Assembly: GCA_030435675.1 (NCBI GenBank)
Contig: CM059624.1
Span: 16,516,769-16,580,768, forward strand
Direction of reading: 5' to 3'
Source: Steinernema hermaphroditum
Lineage: Eukaryota; Nematoda; Chromadorea; Rhabditida; Steinernematidae
Length of the DNA: 64,000 bases
Part shown: positions 22,690 to 32,602 of the stretch, piece after piece
Position numbering within the stretch: the first letter of the stretch is position 1
Layout: every line of letters begins with the position of its first letter
The notes under the pieces: model-generated
Told to the model about the DNA's origin: nothing
Databases searched by the model: none
The model's input: the letters and a program-made list of their open reading frames with translations, nothing else
Made by a program: the position numbers and the translations under genes

Positions 22690-23100
22690 TCTTTCTTCGG
22701 CGGAGGACACGACGTCAGAGTTGAAGGCGGATGTCCCATCATTGTGCGCGGGCTTCGAAGCAACAAAAAAGCTTTATCCGGAAGTAGCGCGAAAGGTGGA
22801 GCTCGGTGGACGAAACAGAAACCCATCGACGGAGCGGTTGGCGGAGTAGATTTCGAAGTTGGAGCGATTCTTCGGCTTGAGTGGGCGGCGCAGGTGGTCG
22901 GGCGATGCTGACGGTATTCTTGACGAGATATAATTCGGCTTACGTTCCACGCCAGCCACGACGGATTGGAACGGGGCGATCATTGCGCCATCAACGATTG
23001 CCGAGAACGACCGCTCACTCAACTCTTCCGAGCGAACTCAGACAGCAGCAGAGAGAGCGAGTGGACGACCCGACCGATCGCTGGGAACGCAAATGAAAGA
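22690..23100 (+). repeat. Dispersed GC-rich repeat, copy B (diverged)
   Basis: A GC-rich block whose end (GACCCGACCGATCGCTGG followed by GAACGCAAATGAA) matches the end of copy A at about 12.94-12.97 kb. The beginning is more diverged but keeps CTTCTTTCTTCGG and a GACGTCAGAGTTGAAG block similar to the middle of copies A and C. It lies just upstream of the LINE fragment, which suggests nested or tandem insertions. Confidence 0.4.
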
Positions 23101-23259
23101 ATACCGTTTTTTACACAAAATGCTCATTAATAAAGCACAAATCTGGCACCTATAGTGTTATTGTGTTTCGCTCCAAAAAACCCCCGTCGTATACGTTTAC
23201 GAGTTTACGAGTTTATTTCTCGTATCTAAGGGTTACGCCTTGCGAGACGTCATATATAT

Positions 23260-23298
23260 GCACAAGAAACACATTGTCTCTCAATGTGTTTCTTGTGC
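23260..23298. repeat. Perfect palindrome, 17-bp arms
   Basis: GCACAAGAAACACATTG (23260-23276), a 5-base loop TCTCT, then its exact reverse complement (23282-23298). The left arm with its flank GAGACGTCATATATATG resembles the start of copy A, so the hairpin probably marks two repeat ends joined head to head. The LINE coding fragment starts immediately to the right. Confidence 0.85.
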
Positions 23299-24404
23299 TC
23301 GATCCCAGAGAAGATGGCTGACTCGTCGACGATCCTCCTCTTCAAGAAAGGCGACCCACTGGATCTGCAGAACTACCGGCCGATCTCACTCCTCTCCTGC
23401 GTTTACAAGTTGCTTACAAAAGTGCTCAACCAGCGCATGGAGCGAGTTCTGGACTCGGCGCAACCAGCGGAGCAAGCAGGATTCCGGAAGAACTTCTCCA
23501 CCACCGACCACCTGCATGCAGTCAACGAACTTGTGGAGCGATCGCGCGAATACCGGCTCCCGCTTTTCATTCTCTTCGTCGATTACGAGAAGGCGTTCGA
23601 CAGCGTGGAGACGAATGCAGTATGGACGGCCATCCAGCAGCAAGGAGTCCCTGCGCAGATCATCAAGCTCTTGCAGAAGATTTACCGCGAAGCCAGGTCT
23701 CTCGTCAACATCGCTGACCGACCGGTGCCGATCGAAATCAGACGCGGAGTTCGACAAGGTGACACCATTACTCCAAAGCTCTTTACAGCAACTCTGGAGC
23801 ATGTATTCCGCCAGCTGCAATGGGACGACGTTGGAATCAAGATCAACGGAAGCCGCCTCTCCAATCTGCGGTTCGCCGACGACATCGCCCTCATTGCCGA
23901 CAACGCGGGAGAGTTGCAAAAGATGCTAGATGAATTGGATGAGGCATCCCGCCGATTCGGACTAAAGATCAACGACAGGAAAACGAAGATGATGGCGACG
24001 GAAGAAGCCACGATTCTGCTCAACGGAAGTCAGCGAGGAAGAAACTGTCGACCGCTCAACGACGGATGGAGCGCCGAATGGCCGGAGTGCGTCTGGTAGA
24101 CAAGAAGTCCAACAATTGGCTCCGAGGCGTCACGAAGGTGAAGGACATCGCTGAAGCAGCGATGAAGCGGAAATGGACGTACGCCTGGAAGATGGCCAAC
24201 GAAGATGAAACGAAATGGTCACGGAAGATCGCCGAATGGAGACCTCCCACAAGAAGACCTCTTGGCAGACCCCGAACCAGATGGCGAGACGAGTTCCGGA
24301 AGGCGACAAGGACACACATGTGGCAGACCCATGCGAGAAGAGTGCAGCTGCACCAATTGTTGGAACTGGGATCCGCGAATTGTAATAATTCTGATTCGGA
24401 ATAA
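23299..24404 (+). mobile_element. LINE (RTE-like) reverse transcriptase, truncated and deleted
   Basis: The plus strand encodes a non-LTR reverse transcriptase from about VLLFKKGD-like ILLFKKGDPLDLQNYRPISL through the palm motifs FVDYEKAFDSV, RGVRQGDTITP and the catalytic FADDIALIA, up to FGLKINDRKTKMM near 24.0 kb. Then the frame breaks at about 24060 and the family's C-terminal region (MERRMAGVRLVDKK... RPRTRWRDEF) follows to a TAA at 24402. The apurinic endonuclease domain is missing (5' truncation), and the segment that normally lies between the palm and the C-terminal region is deleted. It is not autonomous. The 3' end carries a short tandem AACAGTTGAACAGTTGAA, typical of LINE tails. Confidence 0.88.
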
Positions 24405-24419
24405 ACAGTTGAACAGTTG

Positions 24420-24780
24420 AAACACATTGTCACTCCGTAGTCGCCGGTCTTCTTCTGGCTTCCGCACATCAGAGTAGAACACGGCGATCCCATCAGTGTG
24501 CGCGATCCCAGAGATGCGAAGAGCTGATTCCGTTGACGGTGGAGCATCTGTCTTCAACTCGGGTGGCGGCGCGGACGTCGGAGTTGAAGAGCTTCTTCGG
24601 CAGTTTCCGCGGGAGACACGCGAAGAACGGCATCCGGATGAAACGCGTCGGTGGAGCACAACGGACGAACCGGGAACCATCAGGACAGCTGGCTGCGCGG
24701 ACTTTCAGCGAGATTTCGACTTCTCTGGAGGCGCGGGTGGAGTCGGGCGGCAGTGACTAGCTTCTGGGCAAGACGTCGTT
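24420..24780 (+). repeat. Dispersed GC-rich repeat, copy C
   Basis: Directly after the LINE tail, ACACATTGTCACTCCGTAG leads into GTAGTCGCCGGTCTTCTTCT, as in copy A. A block with GCGGCGCGGACGTCGGAGTT is also shared, and the distal part differs from copy A. Its position right behind a LINE 3' end suggests it is the 5' part of another copy of the same family. Confidence 0.5.
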
Positions 24781-24839
24781 GTTGGTGCAATGATCGCCCT
24801 GGCTCCCAGAAGGCCTGGAACACCAGGGAGCCTTAGTTC

Positions 24840-25412
24840 CACCGTCTCGACGTATTCGTTATCGAAAGGAATCGACTTTTTAAGTTAATGTAACAAACGT
24901 ACTAAATTTATCGGTTCACCGCTGTCTGCAGGAGAAAACCTGCTTGATATGTCTTGCCGATGGTGAAAAGGAAAAAAACCCACTCCTCAATAGAAACACG
25001 CCAGTAGTCAGGCGATAAAAAGTGTATCTAGTCATTTCTAGACATTTCGGATCAAAAATCGATCGAAATGCAAACATATTTTCTGCCTAATCATTCCTCA
25101 ATTTCAAGACTGCCTTGTCTTGTCTGCGACGATACTTTCATCTGGAATTTTGAAGGAATTCATCTATAAGAGTCTACAAGCGAATTCCACCATGAAAGCG
25201 ACATGGTAACGACGATATTAGGCACCGTATCTAGTGATTCTTCAATAGTTTCGATCCGGCCAGTGTCAGCTGTTTTTCTCGTCTATATCGCATTTCCACT
25301 AAAAGTTCTTTGCTTTTATTCATGATGATAGTCAGTAGGGTGCAAACCTGCAAATGGCTATATAAAGCGAGCAGTCATTACGCAAAATTGAAATGCGCGA
25401 AATATAGGTACT
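24840..25412. other. Intergenic, nothing recognised
   Basis: AT-rich sequence between the repeat cluster and the 15-bp minisatellite. No frames, repeats or motifs I can support. Confidence 0.4.
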
Positions 25413-25413
25413 A

Positions 25414-25503
25414 GGACATTTGCGCCCCAGACATTTGCGCCCCAGACATTTGCGCCCAGACATTTGCGCCCCAGACATTTGCGCCCCGGACACTTGCGCC
25501 CCA
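25414..25503 (+). repeat. 15-bp minisatellite, six units
   Basis: Six head-to-tail copies of GACATTTGCGCCCCA with small changes (one 14-base copy, one ending CCCCG, one GACACTTGCGCCCCA). No inverted partner was found nearby, so I see no complete element. The unit length and the GGACA start recall the tandem units in the ends of the foldback element at 29.17-30.13 kb. Confidence 0.8.
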
Positions 25504-26055
25504 AACAGCGTCTTCAGGGAAAACGTGATGGGACCTTTCTGGCGGTACCCACCGTGGTTTTCACTCCTTGTTGATACATGCAAATGTATACGATGTATTC
25601 AAGGTTTTCATATTCATATATTTCGATAAACAAGCCTAAGACTTATCATTTCACACGTTAACCTTTGACTTTGCGTTTTCCGCATCGTTCCGGAACAGGT
25701 CTTTCCCAAAACATGACATTTCCTTTTCTATTTGCCTTCAACGAAACGGGGTGAGTCACTTCAACGCTCGCCGTTCGCCTCTTTCGTCGTCCAAATTATT
25801 CATGTGCTATATCTTCTCTCTCCTGTCCCCGTCGATTGCCTTAGGCACAAGCGAGCGTTGGTGGCAAATCGGCCGTGGAGGGCCGAGAGTGCTTGTTACT
25901 TGAGGGGGCGGCTGTTGATGATGTCTTCGACACAGAGCGGTGTTGTAAAGGGCCGCAGCGGCCGCCGTTGTTTCTGCCCTCAGCGTCGACACCCCGCACA
26001 TCCTCAAAACATATGGGTCCGATCGATATTGGTTATCTCTGTTTCCGTTCCAGGT

Positions 26056-26757
26056 ATGGCCCAATATCAGCCGTGGTATCAAAGGCGAAGCTGCCCGATA
26101 TTCTGTCTACCCTGCGTGCCAGTTTATTTGGGAGTCAGGCCGGCGCGGTGAGTGCTCAAAACGACTGGTTTCTGTTTGACTTTGAGATTTTAGGAAATGC
26201 GTCTTTATTACCGGAGCTATCCTCTTCTCCGTGGGAGTTATGATCCTTTTAGGGCTGCTGCTCACTTGCGTCGCTGTTGAGTGTAGCAACATGTAAACAA
26301 CAATTTTGGGGCACACTGTTCGGAATTTATTTTAGCGCTGGTGCCCTTCTTCCGTTCGGTATAATCCTTATAATAGTTGGACTCCTGCTAATGCATTGTG
26401 GATGGGCCGCTCATCTTATCGACGACGAAGGCTATACCGTAACCCAAACAACGTAGTTCCTCATTTGTTAGTTACCTCGCCAAGAACTCTATTCTAGAAA
26501 TACCCAGTCTCAAAGGCACCGCGACCCTTCTAAGCAGCCCGAGGAAGAAGAAGAGGAAGGATTTGCCCTGTGTGATGCTGGATACTCCGACGACAATGCT
26601 GCAGTGCGCACTGGATTTTGGCAATTCGATGAAAAGAAGGCCTGGCAAACGGTCGCCAATCCTTATCCCATTCAGTAACGAGTCTGTGTCCAGTAATGTA
26701 ATTAAACACCTTTTCAGGAGTACCCTCAAACCTACTCTCGAACGCCTTCCGTACTAA
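26056..26757 (+). CDS. Unrecognised two-span membrane protein, 174 residues
   Basis: Five exons: 26056-26147, 26194-26292, 26336-26452, 26498-26674, 26718-26757. Introns are 43-46 bp and all junctions are in phase. The ATG sits two bases behind a TTCCAG acceptor, typical of a spliced-leader site or an upstream exon. The protein begins with a Tyr/Pro/Cys-rich stretch (QYQPWYQRR... CLPCVPVY). It has two hydrophobic spans, CVFITGAILFSVGVMILLGL and ALLPFGIILIIVGLLLMHCG. A hydrophilic tail follows with a run of six Glu and Tyr/Trp motifs (GFWQFDEKKAW), ending LERLPY. If the last intron is retained, a TAA at 26676 ends the protein after PYPIQ. I do not recognise the family. Two spans with a short loop and a long cytosolic tail suggest a small membrane adaptor; that is inference. 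Confidence 0.75.
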
Positions 26758-27810
26758 TTTTCTCGAATCGGATCGAAATGTAGAAAAATATTCTCTATAA
26801 AGTTGTGTCTAAGCTTATAATAAGAAAAAGTTGAAAAACAGCTTGACCGCTTTGTGACCGACAAGTGAAGTGCCATGGTGTGTGGTCGCAAGTGAAGTCG
26901 CTCTTTGAATGCCAATCTGTTAGTACCGATACTTAACCGAGAAGACACAGTTTGAAAGATGAATAAAGCAGGCGTTATAACACTATTGTCTGACTTGTAC
27001 ATGTGCGATAGTTACTCACGGTTAGCGGTAGCCTGCGTCACGTTCAGGTGACCCATATGTGATGCCAACGAGGGAAGTTAGGAGACATATCCTTATTATT
27101 ACATCGGAAACATCACCGTGTGTGCCTGTAACTTAAGAGCAGCAGAACTCTAGTAATGATTTATGTACTGCAATTTATCATCTAATTGTACAATATACAC
27201 AGAATTATACCGAAATAAGTTCAGAACTTTCAGTATTTGGCAGATATCTTCCTCTTATTGCCAATATTTGCAACATTCCTACGATTTTCACTGGTCATAA
27301 AACTACATCTACGAGAATAGACGAGTGTTCTGGCTGTCAGGAACGCTGTGGAATAATCTTCGTCTGGCTTCAGGACAATATGGATCATAACTGATGGATC
27401 CAAAAGGACGACTAGTTGTTGTAGGTAGCTCGAGGTGGTTCTTATATCTAACTTGCATTTCCGGTAATAAGTGATTTCCTAGACGAGGTGGCCTTTCGAC
27501 AGACGATATAGCAGAGTTCCAATGTCCCGAGACGTCCGAGAGGGCAGCCACAAAAGGACTCATTATGTCTAACACATATGAAAACATTTATCAGGGGGAA
27601 GCCACTCGTCACCGTTAAGCATCATTACTTTAATTGACTTCCCTTCGTCTGAAAATGTCGTGTGTAAGTGGATGTATTAGGCCGTTTTATCGAATATGCC
27701 TTATGATGTCAATGTTTATCAACATCATATTACTTTAATAAAGACTACACTAAAGACTAAAGACACACCATGGATTAACCACATTCTGAAAGCAAAAAGT
27801 TCTGAAAGCA
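26758..27810. other. Intergenic, nothing recognised
   Basis: AT-rich sequence behind the membrane-protein gene. An AATAAA at about 26962 is the nearest canonical poly(A) signal, some 200 bases past the stop. No other feature could be supported. Confidence 0.4.
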
Positions 27811-27814
27811 CAAT

Positions 27815-28430
27815 ATCATATCTGTGATTCGTCATTTTGTCCCTTTTTGACCTCCTTCCTCACTTCTTTGGAAGTTTTTTTTTTGCCAAAAAGTGCTGCA
27901 CCGGAATAAGAGATACTCAGATGGCGCGATGTCTGGACTATATGGCGGACTTGACGTTGCGAAGGAGGATTCCAATCATTGTTGGTGATTTGTTTTGAAC
28001 ATTTCACCCCTGATTTCCACTACCATTTTCTCGCGATCTGACAACGACCCTTTTTTCACGCCTACTGATCTTTCAAATGGCGTTCAAGCGTCTCATTATG
28101 GTTGACTAATTAACGTTCACAAACGCTATCATGAGTTTTTCGTGTACTTTGGTTTCGGATTCTGCACAACAACCTCTTTTAATGCTGCGTTACCCAAAAT
28201 TTTTGGACGTTTTCCATGTGTTTCATCTTTAAAGTTCTTATCTTCATCACGGAAACATTGGAACCAACGCGCGCATTGACGCTTGAATGGGACATCGTCT
28301 TCCAACACTTTACAAGGCTACATTGATATTAGGCAGTAAACTTGCTTTGTTTGAAGTCGAACGGTTTGCAAATCGGCACGCGGTACTTTTTCTCGATCAT
28401 GTTTAACGTAAATTCTTTTTTAATCTGAAA
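27815..28430 (-). pseudogene. Mariner-family transposase remnant
   Basis: On the minus strand, broken frames give two hallmark parts of mariner transposases. Near 28.30-28.13 kb is the helix-turn-helix part with CARWFQCFRDEDKNFKDE followed by GKRPKI. Near 27.96-27.88 kb is the C-terminal catalytic motif PPYSPDIAPSEYLLFR. The region between is too short for the intact protein (roughly 350 residues in the family), so most of the catalytic core is deleted, and several stops and frameshifts interrupt the rest. Terminal repeats could not be identified. It is a dead copy. Confidence 0.78.
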
Positions 28431-29158
28431 AGGCAAGCGGGACGAAATATATACGAAATATAGAACTATTAATCATACTGTACAGAAACTTACAGTAACC
28501 GGAGAAAAAACAAAATCAACATGATCGCTAAGGATTATAAAGGTGCGGTAGCTTAACGAGGTCGTCTACATTCGGATCTGAGTTTTGCTGCTGTTTGATA
28601 TCGAGCTCTCCATCAGTTTATTAGATGTCGATGTGGCATTAATCTTGTTTTTCCAACTCACATCTCACTTCTGAAGACCTAGATATATTTACTGGTCATT
28701 ATGGGTTTAAGTTTCTCGGGCACTTTTATCCTCGCCGTTTGCAAGGTGCGTGCTCTACTTCGATCGTGACTATGAGGCGGTGCCTGCTGAAACTCGCATG
28801 CATTGCAATAATTGCATAAACACCTTAATTGAGCTCGCAAATGATCACTTCCAACACAGCGGGAACCGTTGGCCTCTGTACTTCGGTTTTAGGAATTGAA
28901 ATATACTCTGACTGTTCCTGCTGCGTCCTAGTTGTCCAATCCCTCAGCCAAAAATAGGATTTATTCCGAGTACACATAGCTATTAGAGACGACTCAATAC
29001 CGCGTTTGTTTCCGTTAGGTCTCATCAACGGAGTGTTGAATTTGTTCGATGTTAAACCTTAACAACTTCAGATAAACAATATGTTAGGAATGAAGTGTTT
29101 AATTCATCTAACATTAATTGTAAATCCCGCCTATGTGTCTGCTACTTTAAGTGACACA
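28431..29158. other. Intergenic, nothing recognised
   Basis: AT-rich sequence between the mariner remnant and the foldback element, without supported genes or repeats. Confidence 0.4.
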
Positions 29159-29167
29159 CCTGCTACT

Positions 29168-30129
29168 CGAAGCAGGACAACTCGCCGCCGCCAACTCGCC
29201 GCCAGGACAACTCGCCGCCAGGACAACTCGCCGCTAGGACAACTCGCCGCCGCCAACTCGCCGCCGGCCAACTCGCCGCCGGCGGAAATATACTAGAATT
29301 GCGCCGGCTACCACTTAGAGCACATCAAAATTCCTGCGCTTGATTCTAGCTTAATCTACGCGCACTTTGAAGGCAACTTTGCAACTAACTAGTGAATATT
29401 CACAAGAGTCAGGAACATTATGGACCATATATAACCAGAGCTTCCAGGACTACAGAGCTCGCTTAAAACAAATAGACATGAGTCTAAGCCAAGCCTGGAT
29501 ATTAGCCTTAACTACGAACTCGGTATAGCGGCCAAAACCTGGAAAGAGAACAACTCATCCGAGTCCTTATCCAATATTGACCAAGGTCTGACGATATTTA
29601 GGGTACGGACGGGCGAAGCGAGCCCCATATTCATTTCGCGAGTGGCCTAACATCCAGGCTTGGTTTAGGCTCAGGCTTAGGATTATGCCTATTGATTTTA
29701 AGCGAGCCCTGTTGTCATGCTGGCTTCGGCAAACCCCGGCTTCGCTTAGGCTCCGGCTTAGGCTGAACTCTGTTGATTTTAAGCGATCCCGAACGTATCA
29801 GTTGATCATAGAGCAAGCGGTCATATAGAAAGTTGACTGCTGTGGATAATCACTAACTCTCTGCAAATCTGCTTTGAAAGTACGCCTGACTTAGGCTAGC
29901 ATCGAGCGCTGGAATTTTTATGTTCTCTAAGTGGTAGCCGGCGCAGTTCCAGTATATTTCCGCTGGCGGCGAGTTGGCCGTCGGCGAGTTAGCGGCGGCG
30001 AGTTGGCTGGCGGCGAGTTCGTGGCGGCGAGTTGGCGGCGGCGAGTTGGCTGGCGGCGAGTTCGTGGCGGCGAGTTCGTGGCGGCGAGTTCGTGGCGGCG
30101 AGTTCGCGGCGGCGAGTTGTCACGTACCG
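29168..30129. mobile_element. Foldback-type element with 9-bp flanking duplication
   Basis: A 962-bp element with no coding capacity. The left end (29168 to about 29350) and right end (about 29890-30129) are inverted copies. Each consists of 15-bp tandem units (GGACAACTCGCCGCC on the left, its complement type GGCGGCGAGTTGGCT on the right) followed inward by a unique stretch. Left ATATACTAGAATTGCGCC is mirrored by right GGCGCAGTTCCAGTATAT. CCTGCTACT lies directly outside both ends (29159-29167 and 30130-30138), a perfect 9-bp target-site duplication. Foldback and Mutator-like elements characteristically make 9-bp duplications. The interior contains a second nested inverted repeat. Confidence 0.8.
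29457..29707. repeat. Nested inverted repeat inside the foldback element
   Basis: CTCGCTTAAAACAAATAG with CCAAGCCTGGATATTAGCC (29457-29508) is mirrored by GGCCTAACATCCAGGCTTGG with CTATTGATTTTAAGCGAG (about 29647-29707). A further direct copy of TTGATTTTAAGCGA occurs near 29.78 kb. The interior of the element can therefore itself fold into a long imperfect hairpin. Confidence 0.65.
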
Positions 30130-30229
30130 CCTGCTACTATGGTAAAAGAAGACCTCATCAGCGACTCCAACCCGTTTGTCAGGGACCTGCTGAAAGCGCA
30201 TGGCATCGTGGCCGTCTCGGACAGTCTTC

Positions 30230-31673
30230 TGTCTTGTGGCACCACCAAGAAAGTCAAAACGGCCATAGTTTCGCTACTGACAGCCCTTGTACAAATTAGA
30301 GAAAAAATCCGACTTCCGAAAAAGTGCCAAAATCGGCCTGAGTGTGCCCCGAATTCGACCCTGCCCTGCCACGAATAAGCGATTTCAGAGAGTAAGCTTG
30401 GGCGCGTTTTTGTGGCACCACCAAGAAAGTCAGAATGGCCATAGTTTGACTATCAAGAGCCGTTGTACAAATTTCAGAAAAAATCCGATTTCAGAAAAAG
30501 TGCCAAAATCGGCCTGAGTGTGTCCCGAATTCGACACTGCCCTGACACGAAGAAGCGATTTCAGAGTGTAAGCTTGGGCGCGTTTTTGTGGCACCACCAG
30601 GAAAGTCAGAACGGCCATAGTTTGACTATCAAGAGCCGTTGTACAAATTTCAGAAAAAATCCGATTTCCGAAAAAGTGCCAAAATCGGCCTGAGTGTGTC
30701 CCGAATTCGACCCTGCCCTGCCACGAAGAAGCGATGTCAGAGTGTAAGCTTGGGCGCGTTTTTGTGGCACCACCAAGAAGGTCAGAACGGCCATAGTTTT
30801 GCTATCGAGAGCCGTTGTACAAATTTGAGAAAAAATCCGATTTCACAAAAAGTGCCAAAATCGGGCTGAGTGTGTCCCGAATTCGACCCTGCCCTGCCAC
30901 GAATAAGCGATTTCAGAGAGTAAGCTTGGGCGCGTTTTTGTGGCACCACCAAGAAAGTCAGAATGGCTATAGTTTGACTATCAAGAGCCGTTGTACAAAT
31001 TTGAGAAAAAATCCGATTTCAGAAAAAGTGCCAAAATCGGCCTGAGTGTGTCCCGAATTCGACACTGCCCTGACACGAAGAAGCGATTTCAGAGTGTAAG
31101 CTTGGGCGCATTTTTGTGGCACAACCGAGGATGTCAGAATGGCCATAGTTTTGCTATCGAGAGCCGTTGTACAAATTTGAGAAAAAATCCGATTTCACAA
31201 AAAGTGCCAAAATCGGGCTGAGTGTGTCCCGAATTCGACCCTGCCCTGCCACGAAGAAGCGATTTCAGAGAGTAAGCTTGGGCGTATTTTTGTGGCACCA
31301 CCAAGAAAGTCAGAATGGCCATAGTTTGACTATCAAGAGCCGTTGTACAAATTTGAGAAAAAATCCGATTTCAGAAAAAGTGCCAAAATCGGCCTGAGTG
31401 TGTCCCGAATTCGACACTGCCCTGACACGAAGAAGCGATTTCAGAGTGTAAGCTTGGGCGCATTTTTGTGGCACAACCGAGGATGTCAGAATGGCCATAG
31501 TTTTGCTATCGAGAGCCGTTGTACAAATTTGAGAAAAAATCCGATTTCCGAAAAAGTGCCAAAATCGGCCTGAGTGTGTCCCGAATTCGACACTGCCCTG
31601 ACACGAAGAAGCGATTTCAGAGAGTAAGCTTGGGCGTATTTTTGTGGCACCACCAAGAATGTCAAAACGGCCA
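30230..31673 (+). repeat. 176-bp satellite array, about eight units
   Basis: Head-to-tail copies with a constant spacing of 176 bases, recognisable by TTGTACAAATTT, GTGCCAAAATCGG, CCCGAATTCGAC and AGCTTGGGCG. Two unit types are distinguished by GGCCATAGTTTGACTATCAAG and GGCCATAGTTTTGCTATCGAG. From about 30.6 kb on they alternate, so the working unit there is a 352-bp dimer. The first unit is the most diverged (edge effect). The right end is cut by the PIF/Harbinger element within GGCCATA. The 76-residue reading frame in each unit is a by-product. Confidence 0.92.
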
Positions 31674-31676
31674 TAA

Positions 31677-31820
31677 GCCGCGTTCACGAACCTTCCGACG
31701 CGACGCGATCTGACATTCGTGAACGGGTGTTCACGAACGCGCCGATCGTCAGCCGACGCGACGTCGTGTCGTGTCGCGTCGGGAGGTTCGTGAACACTCA
31801 TGGTCGGCCGACCGTCGGCC
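31677..31820. repeat. Left end of the PIF/Harbinger element: subterminal palindromes
   Basis: Within 120 bases the word GTTCACGAAC or its complement occurs at 31682-31691, 31729-31738 and 31786-31795, with a near copy at 31715-31724. These alternate with CGACGCGACG-type blocks and a GTCGGCCGACCGTCGGC block at the inner edge. They are candidate transposase or accessory-protein binding sites. Confidence 0.7.
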
Positions 31821-32419
31821 GATAAGCAGCGGGAGAAGACTTGGATCGAGATTGCGCAGAAGTTGTCGGAAGAATTCCCTGAAGAAGAGCTCACGGCGAA
31901 AACTGTGAAAACTCGTTGGTCGAGCTTGAGAACGGTGTATTCAAAGAAGAAGAAACCGTCTACTGGAAGTTCCAGTCAGAAAACAAACTGGGTCTTCTTC
32001 GACTCAATGCGCTTTCTTGATAGCTTCATTGACGATCGCAAAACGTAAGATGTAGCGTTTAGGCTTATCTGAAGGTTTGCCTTTCCAGCGTAAGTAGCAT
32101 GGACGCGCCCGATCGATTTGAAGTAGACGACGGATACGAATCCGACAAGGGGATAGGTGTCAGTTCCGCAGACATTTGGATCGATCGCGAAGAGTCCCCA
32201 TCGCAACCAGTGCAGAAGCGCAAGCGCAAGAAGAACGAGGTGGATCCCACCTCGCAGGCCATCATGAATCTCGTAGAAGCCTCGAACAAGCAACTCGATG
32301 ACCTGGAACACCGCCGCAATTACCACTTCGGAATGGAAGTGGCGCAGATTCTGGATGCTTTGGCTGAAGACGTGCAAATAGAAAAGAAGAAGCGAATTTC
32401 ATACATCTTGTATAGCTAA
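31800..32419 (+). CDS. PIF/Harbinger accessory protein, MADF/BESS-like
   Basis: Two exons, 31800-32044 and 32089-32419, joined across a 44-bp intron (GTAAGA ... CTTTCCAG) in matching phase, giving 191 residues. The N-terminal 80 residues resemble the second and third helices of a MADF or Myb/SANT-like domain (KTWIEIAQKLSEEF, VKTRWSSLRTVYSKKKK, WVFFDSMRFL). The usual first helix is missing, and the ATG is the first one after a stop at 31791. A basic stretch (QKRKRKKNE) may be a nuclear signal. The C-terminus (NYHFGMEVAQILDAL... KKRISYIL) resembles a BESS motif used for protein contacts. In PIF/Harbinger elements such a protein binds the ends and helps bring the transposase into the nucleus. 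Confidence 0.82.
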
Positions 32420-32602
32420 TTGTTGTTTTGTTGCGCTTTTATTGATTCTTCGCCATTAATTTATTGTCATTTTCGACCATGCTTATTTTCTTATTGAGTT
32501 CTACTACTCGTGGCTACCGCTCCGTTGTTTACCGTGGTTATCGTGCCTACGACGGTTTAGAGGCCTACCGTAATCCAACAAATTTTCAGATTCGCCCAGA
32601 AA
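32420..32602. promoter_or_regulatory. Spacer between the two transposon genes
   Basis: 183 bp with no AATAAA. A strong acceptor AATTTTCAG ends at about 32590, 12 bases before the transposase ATG. It may serve a 5' UTR exon or spliced-leader addition to the transposase mRNA. Confidence 0.35.

Noticed and set aside
23386..24023. Long minus-strand frames opposite the LINE.
   Set aside because: Antisense shadows of the reverse transcriptase coding strand.
30287..31713. Repeated 76-codon frames beginning MYKFEKKSDF.
   Set aside because: They have the 176-bp satellite period and are by-products of the repeat, not genes.
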